DNA of 64,000 nt from Lentzea aerocolonigenes (GTDB lineage Bacteria > Actinomycetota > Actinomycetes > Mycobacteriales > Pseudonocardiaceae). Position numbers and translations under genes: made by a program. Positions 35,723-44,294 of the stretch are shown here, piece by piece (the first letter of the stretch is position 1; every line of letters starts with the position of its first letter). The notes under the pieces are model-generated. The model saw nothing but the letters and a program-made list of their open reading frames with translations, did no database searches and was not told where the DNA came from. The stretch is taken from the NCBI RefSeq assembly GCF_000955955.1, contig NZ_JYJG01000029.1, positions 53,191 to 117,190 of the forward strand, written 5' to 3'.

Positions 35723-36415
35723 GTGCATTCCGACAATTCATTTGTGCTGCCGACCGCGGACGCGGTCGCCCAGGACGCGGCCGCGCGAATCGCCGGCGCC
35801 ATCCGGGCGACGGTGGCCGATCGCGGTTCGTGCGTCGTCGCGCTGACCGGCGGGAACACCCCGGTCCCGATCTACCGGCGGCTCGCGGGGCACGACGTGC
35901 CGTGGGACCGGGTGCACGTCACGCAGACCGACGACCGGGTGCTGCCGGCGGCCGAGACCGGGCTGAACTGGCGCACGATCGAGGAGACGTTGCTCGACCC
36001 GGCCGGCGTGCCCGCGGAGCGCAGGCACCCGATGCCGGTGAGCGGTGACCCCGAGGCGGGCGCAGGCGCGTACGCGGAACTGCTGAAGTCGTTGACCGAC
36101 AAGGGAAGCGCCGATCTCGTGCTGCTCCAGCTCGGCCCGGACGGGCACCTCGCGTCGCTGTTCGACGGCCGGTACGACCCCGAGGACCAGGCCGGCGTCG
36201 CGGTCACCTCGCCCGGCGAGGGCGTGCTGCGGATGACCCAGACCCTGCCGTCGCTGACCGGGGCGGCCACGCGGATCGTGGTGGCGACCGGCGCGGGCAA
36301 GGCGGAGGCGGTCGCCAAGGTGCGGGCGAGCACGCCGGACACGCTGGCGACTCGGACGTTCCTGGGCTCCGGCGGGGTGCTGCTGCTGGACGATGAGGCG
36401 GGCGCGGGGCGTTGA
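35723..36415 (+). CDS. 6-phosphogluconolactonase/glucosamine-6-phosphate-isomerase family protein
   Basis: About 230 residues from GTG 35723, which has GGGGG at good spacing; the frame is open further up to 35681. It has the family motifs VVALTGGNTPVPIYRRL, TQTDDRVLPAAETGLNW and LLQLGPDGHLASLFDG, the last closest to 6-phosphogluconolactonase. As a duplicate of a primary-metabolism enzyme inside a cyclitol cluster, it probably raises flux through the oxidative pentose phosphate pathway toward sedoheptulose 7-phosphate, the substrate of the cyclase two genes on. It overlaps the kinase gene by 4 bp (TTGA). Confidence 0.75.
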   Translation: MHSDNSFVLPTADAVAQDAAARIAGAIRATVADRGSCVVALTGGNTPVPIYRRLAGHDVPWDRVHVTQTDDRVLPAAETGLNWRTIEETLLDPAGVPAERRHPMPVSGDPEAGAGAYAELLKSLTDKGSADLVLLQLGPDGHLASLFDGRYDPEDQAGVAVTSPGEGVLRMTQTLPSLTGAATRIVVATGAGKAEAVAKVRASTPDTLATRTFLGSGGVLLLDDEAGAGR

Positions 36416-37479
36416 CGACGCCGTTGGCCGGTGGTTTCTCGGCTGGGCTGGCCCGGTCGAGCGCGGTGCCGGTGGTGGTGTTCGACCTCGGCGGCACCTG
36501 GTCGCGGTCCGGCGTGCTGGACGGTCGCGAGGTCGTCGGCCTGGAACGCACACCCACGAGCACGGTTCTCGGTGGCGTGCGGGCCGGTGACGAGGCACGG
36601 CGGCGGATCATCAGCTGGCTGGCGGAGACGTTCGACCGGATCAGCGGCGCGACCAGGGTGGCGAGGTGCGCGGTCTCCCTGGGCGCGGCCATGGACGGAC
36701 GAACCGGCGAGGTGGTCGGCGCGGCGCCGCTGTTCGGCGCCGAGCGGTTCTCCTGGTGGCCGGAGAAGGAGCTGCGGCTGGCGCGTCCGGAGGTGGCGTG
36801 GACCGTGGTCAACGACGTGTCCGCGCTCGCGTACGCGTTGCTGCACAACGACGACGTGAACCAGGCCGGCACGGCCGCCGCGGTCACCGTGAGCACCGGC
36901 ATCGCCTACCGCACGATCGACCTGGCGACCGGGCACATCCCGTACGACCGGGACAACGGCCTGCAGGGCGAGATCGGGCACCTCCCGTCCAGAATGGACT
37001 GGGAGGGCCGGCCGGTCACCGCTCTGTGCGACTGCGGGGCGCGCGACCACGTGAGCGCGTTCGCCTCCGGTGCGGCGGTAGAGCGGTTCCTGCGGGAGAT
37101 CCGGTCGCCCCGCTGGGGTGTCCCGGACGGCACGGTCGAGACGTTCGCCGCCTCTGTCCACAACGGACACGCGGGGGCCCGCGCCGTGCTCGACGCCGTG
37201 ACGATGCCGATGGCCGAAGTCGTGCTGGCGCAGGCCTGTCTCAACCCGCGGGTCGAGCACACCGTGTTCACCGGCGGCGTCGTCGACGGTCTCGGCGAGC
37301 ACTACCTGGCGAGCCTGACCGGCAACCTCGGCCGCCTCGGCCTGTACGGGGTGAGCGACCGGGATCCCGGCTACTTCGCCCGCAGGCTGCGCACCGGCCA
37401 GGCCGACCGGCTCGACGCGTTGCGCGGGGCGGGCATCCACGCGAGGGGTTTCCGACAAGGGGGAGCGTGCACGGCATGA
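36412..37479 (+). CDS. ROK-family sugar/cyclitol kinase
   Basis: The 355-residue protein starts at TTG 36412. The ROK ATP-binding motif VFDLGGTWSR is at the N-terminus; GEIGHL and a Cys motif LCDCGARDHVSAFASG follow. Normal ROK proteins have CxCGxxGCxE here; this one lacks the later Cys, so the structural zinc site is altered. ROK-type kinases such as AcbM phosphorylate C7-cyclitols in acarbose-type pathways, and this gene is directly upstream of the cyclase, so a C7-cyclitol kinase is the best guess; a glucokinase or N-acetylmannosamine kinase role is the alternative. Confidence 0.75.
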   Translation: MTTPLAGGFSAGLARSSAVPVVVFDLGGTWSRSGVLDGREVVGLERTPTSTVLGGVRAGDEARRRIISWLAETFDRISGATRVARCAVSLGAAMDGRTGEVVGAAPLFGAERFSWWPEKELRLARPEVAWTVVNDVSALAYALLHNDDVNQAGTAAAVTVSTGIAYRTIDLATGHIPYDRDNGLQGEIGHLPSRMDWEGRPVTALCDCGARDHVSAFASGAAVERFLREIRSPRWGVPDGTVETFAASVHNGHAGARAVLDAVTMPMAEVVLAQACLNPRVEHTVFTGGVVDGLGEHYLASLTGNLGRLGLYGVSDRDPGYFARRLRTGQADRLDALRGAGIHARGFRQGGACTA

Positions 37480-38612
37480 AGCTGGGCGACTGGACCGTCC
37501 GTGCCGTCCGGGAGGTGTCCTACCGGGTGACCGAGGTCGTGGACCTGCTGGCGCCCGGCAACGACGCGCTCGCCGAGGCGGCCAGGTGCAGCCCCGGCAG
37601 CCGGCGGCTGGTCCTGGTGGACGAGAACGTGCTTTCCCTGCGCGGTGAGGAGATCAGGGCCTACTTCACCGACCGGCGGGTCGTCCCGGTGGTCGTCGGC
37701 GTGCCCGGCGGTGAGGCCACCAAGACGTTGCGCTGGGTCGAGAAGATCGGCCTGGCCGCGGACTCGGCAGGACTGGACCGCCGGGACCCGATCGTCGCCG
37801 TCGGCGGCGGGGTGCTGACCGACGTGGCCGGGCTCGCGGCCAGCCTCTACCGCCGCGGCACGCCGTACGTGCGGGTGCCGACGACGCTGATCGGCCAGGT
37901 CGACGCGGCCGTGGGCGCCAAGACCGGGATCAACCTGCACGGCGGCAAGAACCGGCTGGGCTCCTACCACCCCGCCGACCACACGCTGCTCGACCGCGGC
38001 TTCCTGGCCACGCTGCCCCAGCGGCACGTCGCCAACGGGCTCGCCGAGATCGTGAAGATGGCGGTGATCCGCGACGCGGTCCTGTTCGGCCTGCTCGACG
38101 CGGAGGTCGAGGACCTCGCCAGGATCCGGCTCTCCGGTGAGACCGGGCAACGGGTGATGCACCGCGCGATCACGGGCATGCTGGCCGAGCTCGAGGTGAA
38201 CCTGTGGGAGCACGACCTGCGCCGGGTCGTGGACTTCGGCCACACGATCAGCCCGGCGGTGGAGATGGCGGCCGACCCGGTGCTGCTGCACGGCGAGGCC
38301 GTGTCGATCGACATGGCGCTGTCCTGCGTGCTGGCCGCCGGTCGCGGGCTGCTCGGCCACGCCGACACGGCGCGGGTGCTGACGTTGTTGCGCAGAGCCG
38401 GTCTGCCGGTCTGGAACCCGGTGTGCGACCTCGGTTTCCTGTGGTCCGCGGTCGAGGACTCGGTCCGTCACCGCGGCGGCCGGCAGAGCATCCCGCTGCC
38501 CAGTGGCATCGGTACCTGCGTGTTCGTCGACGACGTGACCGAGGACGAACTGCGCGTCTGCGTGTCTGAGCTGCACCGGCTGGCCGGCACCGAGGCGGGG
38601 ATCCCGGCATGA
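37476..38612 (+). CDS. sugar phosphate cyclase, 2-epi-5-epi-valiolone synthase type
   Basis: The 378-residue protein belongs to the dehydroquinate-synthase superfamily: VPGGEATKTL, AVGGGVLTDVAGLAASLYRR (NAD and metal loop), VDAAVGAKTGINLHGGKNRL, LGSYHP, and the metal-binding histidines in FGHTISPAVE and LLHGEAVSIDM. KTGINLHGGKNRLGSYHP fits 2-epi-5-epi-valiolone synthases (ValA, AcbC) better than dehydroquinate synthase. These cyclise sedoheptulose 7-phosphate to a C7 cyclitol. ATG 37476 overlaps the kinase stop (ATGA). It marks a C7N-cyclitol pathway. An isomeric product (2-epi- or desmethyl-gadusol type) cannot be excluded. Confidence 0.85.
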   Translation: MKLGDWTVRAVREVSYRVTEVVDLLAPGNDALAEAARCSPGSRRLVLVDENVLSLRGEEIRAYFTDRRVVPVVVGVPGGEATKTLRWVEKIGLAADSAGLDRRDPIVAVGGGVLTDVAGLAASLYRRGTPYVRVPTTLIGQVDAAVGAKTGINLHGGKNRLGSYHPADHTLLDRGFLATLPQRHVANGLAEIVKMAVIRDAVLFGLLDAEVEDLARIRLSGETGQRVMHRAITGMLAELEVNLWEHDLRRVVDFGHTISPAVEMAADPVLLHGEAVSIDMALSCVLAAGRGLLGHADTARVLTLLRRAGLPVWNPVCDLGFLWSAVEDSVRHRGGRQSIPLPSGIGTCVFVDDVTEDELRVCVSELHRLAGTEAGIPA

Positions 38613-39706
38613 GCACCGACGTGGCGTGGATCCGCACCGCGGACGGCGGACTGTCCTTGGAGGACCGCAACGATCGGGCGGAGGGATCGCTGCGGGTGCT
38701 CAGGGCGGGCATCTGCGGGACGGACCTGCAGATCCAGCGCGGCGTCCGCGGCGACGTGGCCGCCGTGCTCGGTCACGAGGGCCTCGCCGAGCACCGCACG
38801 CAGGCAGGTGTCCGGCGGGTGATCTTCAACCCGGTGGCGGCCGACGACCAGGACGTCATCCTCGGGCACTCCTTCGACGGCATCTTCCGCCGGTGGTTCC
38901 CGGCCGCGGACGGTGCCGCGGTGCTGCGCGACCTGGTGCCCGCCCGGCCCGATCTGCCCGCGGATCTCGCCGCGCTTGTCGAACCGCTCGGCGCGGTCCT
39001 GTACGGCTGGGACCTCGTGGACGCCCCCGGCCCGGTGGGAATCTGGGGTGGCGGGACGACGGCGGTGCTCGCCGCGATCGTCGGCGAGCTGCGCGGGTCG
39101 CCGGTGACCTTGGTGCACACCAGGAAGGAGCGCCTCGACTACCTGCGCGGCCGCGAGGTCCTGACGACCGGTGTGCTCACCACTCGATCACCGGGAGCGC
39201 TCACCGGAGCGTTCGTCTGCCTGCCGCGAGAGGCCGCGGGACAGGCGCTCGCCAGTGCGCTGCCGTTGCTGGTGGACGGCGCGACCGTCGACCTGTTCGG
39301 CGGCTTCGGCCGGGGAGCCGCGCACCGGCTGACCGGGGGAGTGGATCTCGGCGAAGTCCGCCGTGCCAACGCGTCCGGGTTCCCGGTGCCCGGCCACCGC
39401 ACCACCGTCACGTCCCCAGCGGGCAGGCGGGTCAACCTGACCGGGCACCGGGGCACGTCCGCGGATCACCTCCTCCGCGCGCAGGATCTCCTCTGCCGGC
39501 AACCGGAACGGTTCGGGCGCCTGCTGTCCCACGTGTACTCGCTGGAGGAGGCCGGCGCCGTCCTGCACTCCATGGCGACCGACCGGCCGGGGAACCGGGT
39601 CACCGGCGAGCACCTCAAGGTCGTGATCGACCCGACCCTGCCCGCGGGCACGAGCCGGGCCCCCGACCTCACCACGCTCGTCCACGAAGTCCCTTGTGGA
39701 CTCTGA
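38609..39706 (+). CDS. medium-chain dehydrogenase-like protein
   Basis: The 365-residue protein starts at ATG 38609 (ATGA overlap). The N-terminus has ICGTDLQIQRG and GHEGLAE, as in zinc alcohol/polyol dehydrogenases, then VEPLGAVLYGWDL and a Rossmann segment VGIWGGGTTAVLAAIV with a modified glycine motif. The usual GHEx zinc site is only partly conserved. In C7N-cyclitol clusters such dehydrogenases oxidise or reduce a hydroxyl before transamination, which fits its place between the cyclase and the aminotransferase. It may be an inositol-dehydrogenase-like enzyme acting on a cyclitol-phosphate. Confidence 0.65.
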   Translation: MSTDVAWIRTADGGLSLEDRNDRAEGSLRVLRAGICGTDLQIQRGVRGDVAAVLGHEGLAEHRTQAGVRRVIFNPVAADDQDVILGHSFDGIFRRWFPAADGAAVLRDLVPARPDLPADLAALVEPLGAVLYGWDLVDAPGPVGIWGGGTTAVLAAIVGELRGSPVTLVHTRKERLDYLRGREVLTTGVLTTRSPGALTGAFVCLPREAAGQALASALPLLVDGATVDLFGGFGRGAAHRLTGGVDLGEVRRANASGFPVPGHRTTVTSPAGRRVNLTGHRGTSADHLLRAQDLLCRQPERFGRLLSHVYSLEEAGAVLHSMATDRPGNRVTGEHLKVVIDPTLPAGTSRAPDLTTLVHEVPCGL

Positions 39707-39732
39707 ACCGCGCCACGGCGGAGAGGAACGGC

Positions 39733-40839
39733 ATGCTGGTTTCGCGCTACGGCTATCCATCGCAGTTCGGTGACATCGACGAGCTGGGCGGCCGGATCAC
39801 CGAACTGCTGTTGTCCGGCGACTACATCACCGGCAAGCCCGTCGCCGCGTTCGAGCGCAATCTCGCCGACTACCTCGGCGCGGGCCACGCGACGGGTGTC
39901 AACTCCGGCACGGACGCGCTGATCCTCGCGCTGCTCACGCTGGACGTCGGTGCCGGGGACGAGGTCGTCACCGTCGCGAACACCTTTCACGCCACCGTTC
40001 TCGCCATCGCGCGGGTCGGCGCGCGGCCGGTGCTCGTGGACAGCACGGACACCGACCAGATGATGGACCTGGACCGGCTGGAAGCCGCGATCACCCCGCG
40101 CACCAAGGCGATCATCGCCGTGCACATGTTCGGCGAGGTGCTGGACATGAACGATGTCGTTGAGGTGGCCCGAAAGCACGGCCTGGCCGTCGTCGAGGAC
40201 TGCGCGCAGGCCATCGGAGCCCGCCGCGACGGCAGAGCCGCCGGCACGTTCGGCGACATCGGGTGCTTCAGCTTCCACCCGTCGAAGAACCTGGCCGCCG
40301 CGGGCGACGCGGGCGCGGTGGTGACGAGCGATCCCGTGCTGGCCGAACGGTTGCGGCAGCTGCGCAACCTCGGTCAGCGGGAGCAGAACCACCACGACGC
40401 GCTCGGGCTGAACAGCCGCATGTCCTCGTTCCAGGCCCTGGTCCTCGACCACAAGCTGCCCAGCCTGGACGAGTGGAACCGGCGGCGCCGCGCCGTCGCC
40501 GCCCGCTACACCGAGGCGCTGGAGTCGTTGCCGGTGCGGGTCCTGGACGTCAGCGAGGACCACGTCGGGCACATGTACCAGGTGATCGTCCCCGAGCGCG
40601 ACCGCACGCTGGCGGAGCTGCGCGACCGCGGTGTCGACGCCGTGCTGCGCTACCCGGTGCCCATCGCGCGGCAGCCCGCGTTCGCCGGGTTCGGGTTCGT
40701 CCCCGAGGACTACCCGAACGCGGACTTCCTGGCGCACAACGCGTTGTGCCTGCCCATGCGTCCCGACCTCACCCCGACCGAGATCGACACGGTGACGACG
40801 GCCCTCGCGGCGGTCGTCGGCCGGACGGAGGAGAACTAG
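39733..40839 (+). CDS. DegT/DnrJ/EryC1/StrS-family PLP aminotransferase
   Basis: The 368-residue protein starts at ATG 39733 (GAGAGGAA upstream). Family motifs: TGVNSGTDALILAL (phosphate cup), VVEDCAQAIGARRDG (PLP Asp), CFSFHPSKNLAAAGDAGAVV (Schiff-base Lys), and NSRMSSFQA. These enzymes install an amino group on a keto-sugar or keto-cyclitol using Glu/Gln. It directly follows the dehydrogenase, as expected for an aminocyclitol (validamine or streptidine-like) pathway. It ends at TAG 40837-40839, adjoining the next ATG. Confidence 0.85.
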   Translation: MLVSRYGYPSQFGDIDELGGRITELLLSGDYITGKPVAAFERNLADYLGAGHATGVNSGTDALILALLTLDVGAGDEVVTVANTFHATVLAIARVGARPVLVDSTDTDQMMDLDRLEAAITPRTKAIIAVHMFGEVLDMNDVVEVARKHGLAVVEDCAQAIGARRDGRAAGTFGDIGCFSFHPSKNLAAAGDAGAVVTSDPVLAERLRQLRNLGQREQNHHDALGLNSRMSSFQALVLDHKLPSLDEWNRRRRAVAARYTEALESLPVRVLDVSEDHVGHMYQVIVPERDRTLAELRDRGVDAVLRYPVPIARQPAFAGFGFVPEDYPNADFLAHNALCLPMRPDLTPTEIDTVTTALAAVVGRTEEN

Positions 40840-41505
40840 ATGACCGACGTGGCCGTGGTGCCCTCGCTGTTCGGCGCCGATCCACTGGGATATGGGCAGG
40901 CGGTGGCCGACGTCGCCGCCACCGACGCCGAGCTGCTGCACCTGGACGTGATGGACGGGGTGTTCGTCCCCGACATCAGCTTCGGGCTGAAGGCCGTCCG
41001 CGCCATCCGCGCCGCCTTCCCGCGCAGACTGGACGTGCATCTGCAGGTCGACCGCCCGGAGACGCACCTGCCAGGGCTCGTCGACGCGGGCGTGGACCTG
41101 GTGTCGGTGCACGTGGAGAACACCCCGCACCTCGCGAGGTTGTTGCGCGACTTGGAAAAGGCGGGTGTCGAGCGCGGTGTCGTGCTGAACCCCGGCACCC
41201 CGCTGACCGCCGTCGAGGAGATCGCGCACCTGGTGGAACAGGTCGTCGTCATGGCGGTCAACCCCGGCACCAGCGACTTCCTGGACTACACCGTGGCGAA
41301 GATCGCGCGGTTGCGCGCCGCGCTCGACGAACGCGGGCTGGGCCACATCCGGGTCGCCGCGGACGGTGGCGTCACCGCGGAGCGAGCCGCCGCGCTGCGG
41401 GCCGCCGGCGCCGACAGGTTGATCATCGCTTCGGCGTTGTTCACCGATCCGGCCGGAGTGCAGGCGGCGTACAAGGCGCTGGGCGACGCCGCGAGGGGCG
41501 AGTGA
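40840..41505 (+). CDS. ribulose-phosphate 3-epimerase family protein
   Basis: The 221-residue TIM-barrel protein has the RPE metal ligands and loops: LLHLDVMDGVFVPDISFG, LDVHLQVDRPE, SVHVEN, VVMAVNPGTSDF and AADGGV. A second pentose-phosphate enzyme in this operon (with the lactonase-like gene) argues for dedicated supply of sedoheptulose 7-phosphate. NPGTSDF replaces the usual NPGFGGQ, so substrate specificity (for example an allulose-type or cyclitol phosphate) may differ. Confidence 0.75.
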   Translation: MTDVAVVPSLFGADPLGYGQAVADVAATDAELLHLDVMDGVFVPDISFGLKAVRAIRAAFPRRLDVHLQVDRPETHLPGLVDAGVDLVSVHVENTPHLARLLRDLEKAGVERGVVLNPGTPLTAVEEIAHLVEQVVVMAVNPGTSDFLDYTVAKIARLRAALDERGLGHIRVAADGGVTAERAAALRAAGADRLIIASALFTDPAGVQAAYKALGDAARGE

Positions 41506-42164
41506 GCACGCCGGAGCCGTGGCTGCTGTTCGACGTCGACGGCACCCTGGTCGACTCGGCCGGGCTGATCGAGGACGTCTGGCGGCAGGTCGCGGCCGAG
41601 TTCGGGGTGGACGGCGAAGCGATCCTGGCGGTCTGTCACGGCCGTCGTGACGCCGAGGTCGTCCCGATGTTCTTCCAGCCCGACGACGTCGTCCGGGTGC
41701 TGGCACGCATCCAGGACCTCGAACTGGCCGGGGCGGGGCGGGCCAGGGCGCTTCCCGGTGCGCTCGACCTGCTGCGAGGGCTGCCGCCCGGCCGGTGGGC
41801 CGCGGTGACCTCCGGGCCCAGCAGGGCCGTGACCGCCCGGCTGGCCGGCGCGGGCCTGCCGGTGCCGGAGGTGCTGGTCGCGGCGGACCACGTCGAGAAC
41901 GGGAAACCCGATCCGGAGGGCTACCTCGCCGCGGCGTCGGCGCTGGGCGCGGATCCGAGCCGGTGCGTGGTCGTGGAGGACGCGCCTGCGGGGGTCGGTG
42001 CGGGCAGGAGTGCCGGGATGTTCGTCATCGCGGTGACCACGACGCACCCCGCCGCGGAACTGGCGGAGGCGGACGTCGTCGTGACCGGGCTCGCCGACGT
42101 CCCCGGTGTGCTGGCGGGCGCATTCGTGCCCGCGCCGCGCAACCAGTCGGAATTCAGCAGTTGA
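41502..42164 (+). CDS. HAD-superfamily phosphatase
   Basis: The 220-residue protein starts at GTG 41502 (overlap GTGA). HAD motifs: FDVDGTLVDSAG (nucleophile Asp), TSGPSRAV (motif II), GKPDPEGY (Lys) and VVVEDAPAGVGAG (acidic pair). It resembles small phosphosugar phosphatases (beta-phosphoglucomutase/GPH type). It most likely removes the phosphate from a phosphorylated cyclitol, paired with the ROK kinase. Last gene of the tightly coupled operon begun by the GH3 gene. Confidence 0.75.
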   Translation: MSTPEPWLLFDVDGTLVDSAGLIEDVWRQVAAEFGVDGEAILAVCHGRRDAEVVPMFFQPDDVVRVLARIQDLELAGAGRARALPGALDLLRGLPPGRWAAVTSGPSRAVTARLAGAGLPVPEVLVAADHVENGKPDPEGYLAAASALGADPSRCVVVEDAPAGVGAGRSAGMFVIAVTTTHPAAELAEADVVVTGLADVPGVLAGAFVPAPRNQSEFSS

Positions 42165-42215
42165 ACGCGCGTTGATTCCTGGAAAATCGATCGTGGTGAA
42201 TCGAATGGGGGCCGG

Positions 42216-43364
42216 ATGAGCACGATCGGTGCGGAGGCGGCGTGGAAACTGGTCGCGCTGTCCAGCATTCACGACGTCGCCGCGGACATGCCGGACGTCG
42301 ACGTCGACGAGATTCTGGCGGAGGTGGACTGGGACGTCGTGCTGGTGCGCGCCATGAGGCACCGGCTGATGCCCCGGCTGGCCGATCTGCTCATCAGGTC
42401 GGAACGCATGGCCGCCACGCCGAAACCGATCCGCAGGGCGTTGGTGCTCGCGCTGAACACCAATCGGTTCACCTGTGCGGCGACCACGCGGGAAACGAGC
42501 GAGGTCGTGGCGGCGCTGCAGGCAGGCGGGGTCGCCGTCGCGTGCACCAAAGGCGTGGTGTTCCAGCAGTCGCTCTACGGCGGATTCGGTGGCCGCGACT
42601 TCCGCGACATCGACCTGATGATCCAGGAGAGCGACAAGCAGACCGCCGCGGAAATCCTGCTGAGCATCGGTTACGAGGCACATCTCGAACTCGACCTGCT
42701 CACCAACACCACGGTGACCAGGTCGCGCCGGGAACTGATGATGTACCGGATGTTCCCGGACCACCTGCCGCATTTCGCCAGGCCGGTCGAGGGACACATC
42801 ATGCCGTTCCACGACGTGGACGTCTGCTTCAACTTCACCTGGCACGGCGCGGGGTGGAACATTCCGATGAACGAGGTGCTGGCGGAGCTGGACACCGTCG
42901 AGGTGCGGGCCGGCGAAGAGACATTCGGCCTGCCTTCGCTTTCCGCGCCGTACGACTTCCTCTTCGTCGCGACGCACATTTTCCGGGAGACCTGGTTCGA
43001 GCGGAAGATCTCGGGCGAGGCGATCCGGCTGGGGCAGTTCGCGGATCTCTGGCGGTTGTGGCAGCGGCTCGACGACCCGGCGCGCAAGACGGTGGCCGCG
43101 CTGATCGACCGGTACGGTGTCGCACCCCCGATCGCGTGGGCGTGCCATCACGCCGACGGGGTGTTCGGCAGCCGGATCGCCGACGGGCTCGGTCTCGGCG
43201 ACTACTGCGACAGTGCGTGGCTGCGCAGCATCGGCGCCGTCGACGGGTCGTACCTGGAATGGCACGGCGACATGCGCGAATGGCTGCGGTCCGGCAAACC
43301 ACCGGCGCTGTCACCGATGAGCGAGCCGCGGTTCGCGGCACAGGCCCGCGTCGCACTCTCGTGA
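42216..43364 (+). CDS. NTP_transf_5-type nucleotidyltransferase-like protein
   Basis: The 382-residue protein has the polymerase-beta-like core of PF14907: ACTKGVVFQQSLYGGFGGRD followed by FRDIDLMI (GG and acidic metal ligands). C-terminal helices contain DFLFVATHIFRETW. The start at ATG 42216 follows GGGGGCC. Family members occur in natural-product and polysaccharide loci and probably transfer a nucleotidyl or related group; no precise reaction is known. Lying between the cyclitol block and the phosphonate block, it could activate either a cyclitol-phosphate or a phosphonate. This is not homologous in sequence pattern to the PhpF cytidylyltransferase as far as I can judge. Confidence 0.6.
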   Translation: MSTIGAEAAWKLVALSSIHDVAADMPDVDVDEILAEVDWDVVLVRAMRHRLMPRLADLLIRSERMAATPKPIRRALVLALNTNRFTCAATTRETSEVVAALQAGGVAVACTKGVVFQQSLYGGFGGRDFRDIDLMIQESDKQTAAEILLSIGYEAHLELDLLTNTTVTRSRRELMMYRMFPDHLPHFARPVEGHIMPFHDVDVCFNFTWHGAGWNIPMNEVLAELDTVEVRAGEETFGLPSLSAPYDFLFVATHIFRETWFERKISGEAIRLGQFADLWRLWQRLDDPARKTVAALIDRYGVAPPIAWACHHADGVFGSRIADGLGLGDYCDSAWLRSIGAVDGSYLEWHGDMREWLRSGKPPALSPMSEPRFAAQARVALS

Positions 43365-43415
43365 GCCACCGCTGACCGATGCCGAACGAATCTGCTTGAG
43401 GAGAGAGAAAATCCG

Positions 43416-44294
43416 ATGACAACCGCTTCGTACGGCACCCGAGGCGCCTTCGCACTTCGCGAGGCCTTGTCCGCCCGCAGGCTGGTGCGCGTCGCCGGTG
43501 CGCACGACGGCCTGTCCGCGCGGCTCGCCGAGGAGGCCGGGTTCGACGCCGTGTGGGCGTCCGGGCTGGAGATCTCGGCCGCGCACGGCCTGCCGGACGT
43601 CAGCCTGCTCGGGCTCGCCGAATACCTCGCGGCGGGGACATCGATGCGGCGCGCCGTCACCGTTCCGGTCGTGGCCGACTGCGACACCGGCTTCGGCGGC
43701 AACCTGAACGCGGCCCACACCATGATGCGGTACGAGGAAGCCGGAATCAGCGGGATCTGCATCGAGGACAAGCTCTTCCCGAAGCGGAACAGCTTCGTGA
43801 ACTCCGGGCAGAAGCTCTTGGAGACCGCGGAGTTCTGCCAGAAGCTGGAGGCCGCCAAGGGCGTCCAGATGAACCCGGACACGGTGCTGATCGCGCGCAC
43901 CGAGGCGTTCATCTGCGGCATGAGCCTGCAGGAGGCGCTGGACAGGTGCCACCGCTACGTGGACGCGGGCGCGGACGCCGTGCTGGTGCACTCCAAGCAG
44001 TCGCACTCCGGCGAGATCCTGTCGTTCATGGAGAAGTGGGACGACCGCGCGCCGGTCGTGGTCGTGCCGACCACCTACTCCGACTTCTCCGAACAGGAGG
44101 CGCGGCAGGCCGGCGTCGCCATGATGATCTACGCGAACCAGGGGATGCGCGCGCAGATCACCGCGGTGCGGCAGACCTGGGCCACGGTGATCGCCGAGGG
44201 GTCCGCGGCGAGCCTGGAGATGCGGATCGCGTCGGTCAAGGACGTCTTCGCCATCTCCGGCATGGACGAATGGCTGGAGCGGGCCGGTGGCTGA
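43416..44294 (+). CDS. ppm: phosphoenolpyruvate mutase
   Basis: The 292-residue PEP mutase/isocitrate-lyase family protein has the PEP-mutase-specific motif EDKLFPKRNSF (Glu-Asp-Lys at 117-119 followed by NS), VVADCDTGFGG for Mg2+ binding, and IARTEAF. The enzyme converts phosphoenolpyruvate to phosphonopyruvate, the first step of nearly all phosphonate natural products. GAGGAGAG precedes ATG 43416. The next gene, overlapping by 8 bp, encodes the decarboxylase that pulls this unfavourable reaction forward. This is firm evidence of C-P bond chemistry. Confidence 0.9.
   Translation: MTTASYGTRGAFALREALSARRLVRVAGAHDGLSARLAEEAGFDAVWASGLEISAAHGLPDVSLLGLAEYLAAGTSMRRAVTVPVVADCDTGFGGNLNAAHTMMRYEEAGISGICIEDKLFPKRNSFVNSGQKLLETAEFCQKLEAAKGVQMNPDTVLIARTEAFICGMSLQEALDRCHRYVDAGADAVLVHSKQSHSGEILSFMEKWDDRAPVVVVPTTYSDFSEQEARQAGVAMMIYANQGMRAQITAVRQTWATVIAEGSAASLEMRIASVKDVFAISGMDEWLERAGG

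Noticed and set aside
33271..35859. Very long open frame (862 codons) on the minus strand opposite the ABC and GH3 genes
   Set aside because: The composition is Arg/Pro/Gly/His-rich with no domain, and it is antisense to clear ABC and GH3 motifs. High-GC codon bias alone produces such frames.
42137..42166. GCGCAAC-N16-GTTGAAC upstream of the nucleotidyltransferase gene
   Set aside because: The left arm matches only 5 of 7 bases and the site lies inside the end of the HAD gene. Kept only as a weak sixth candidate.
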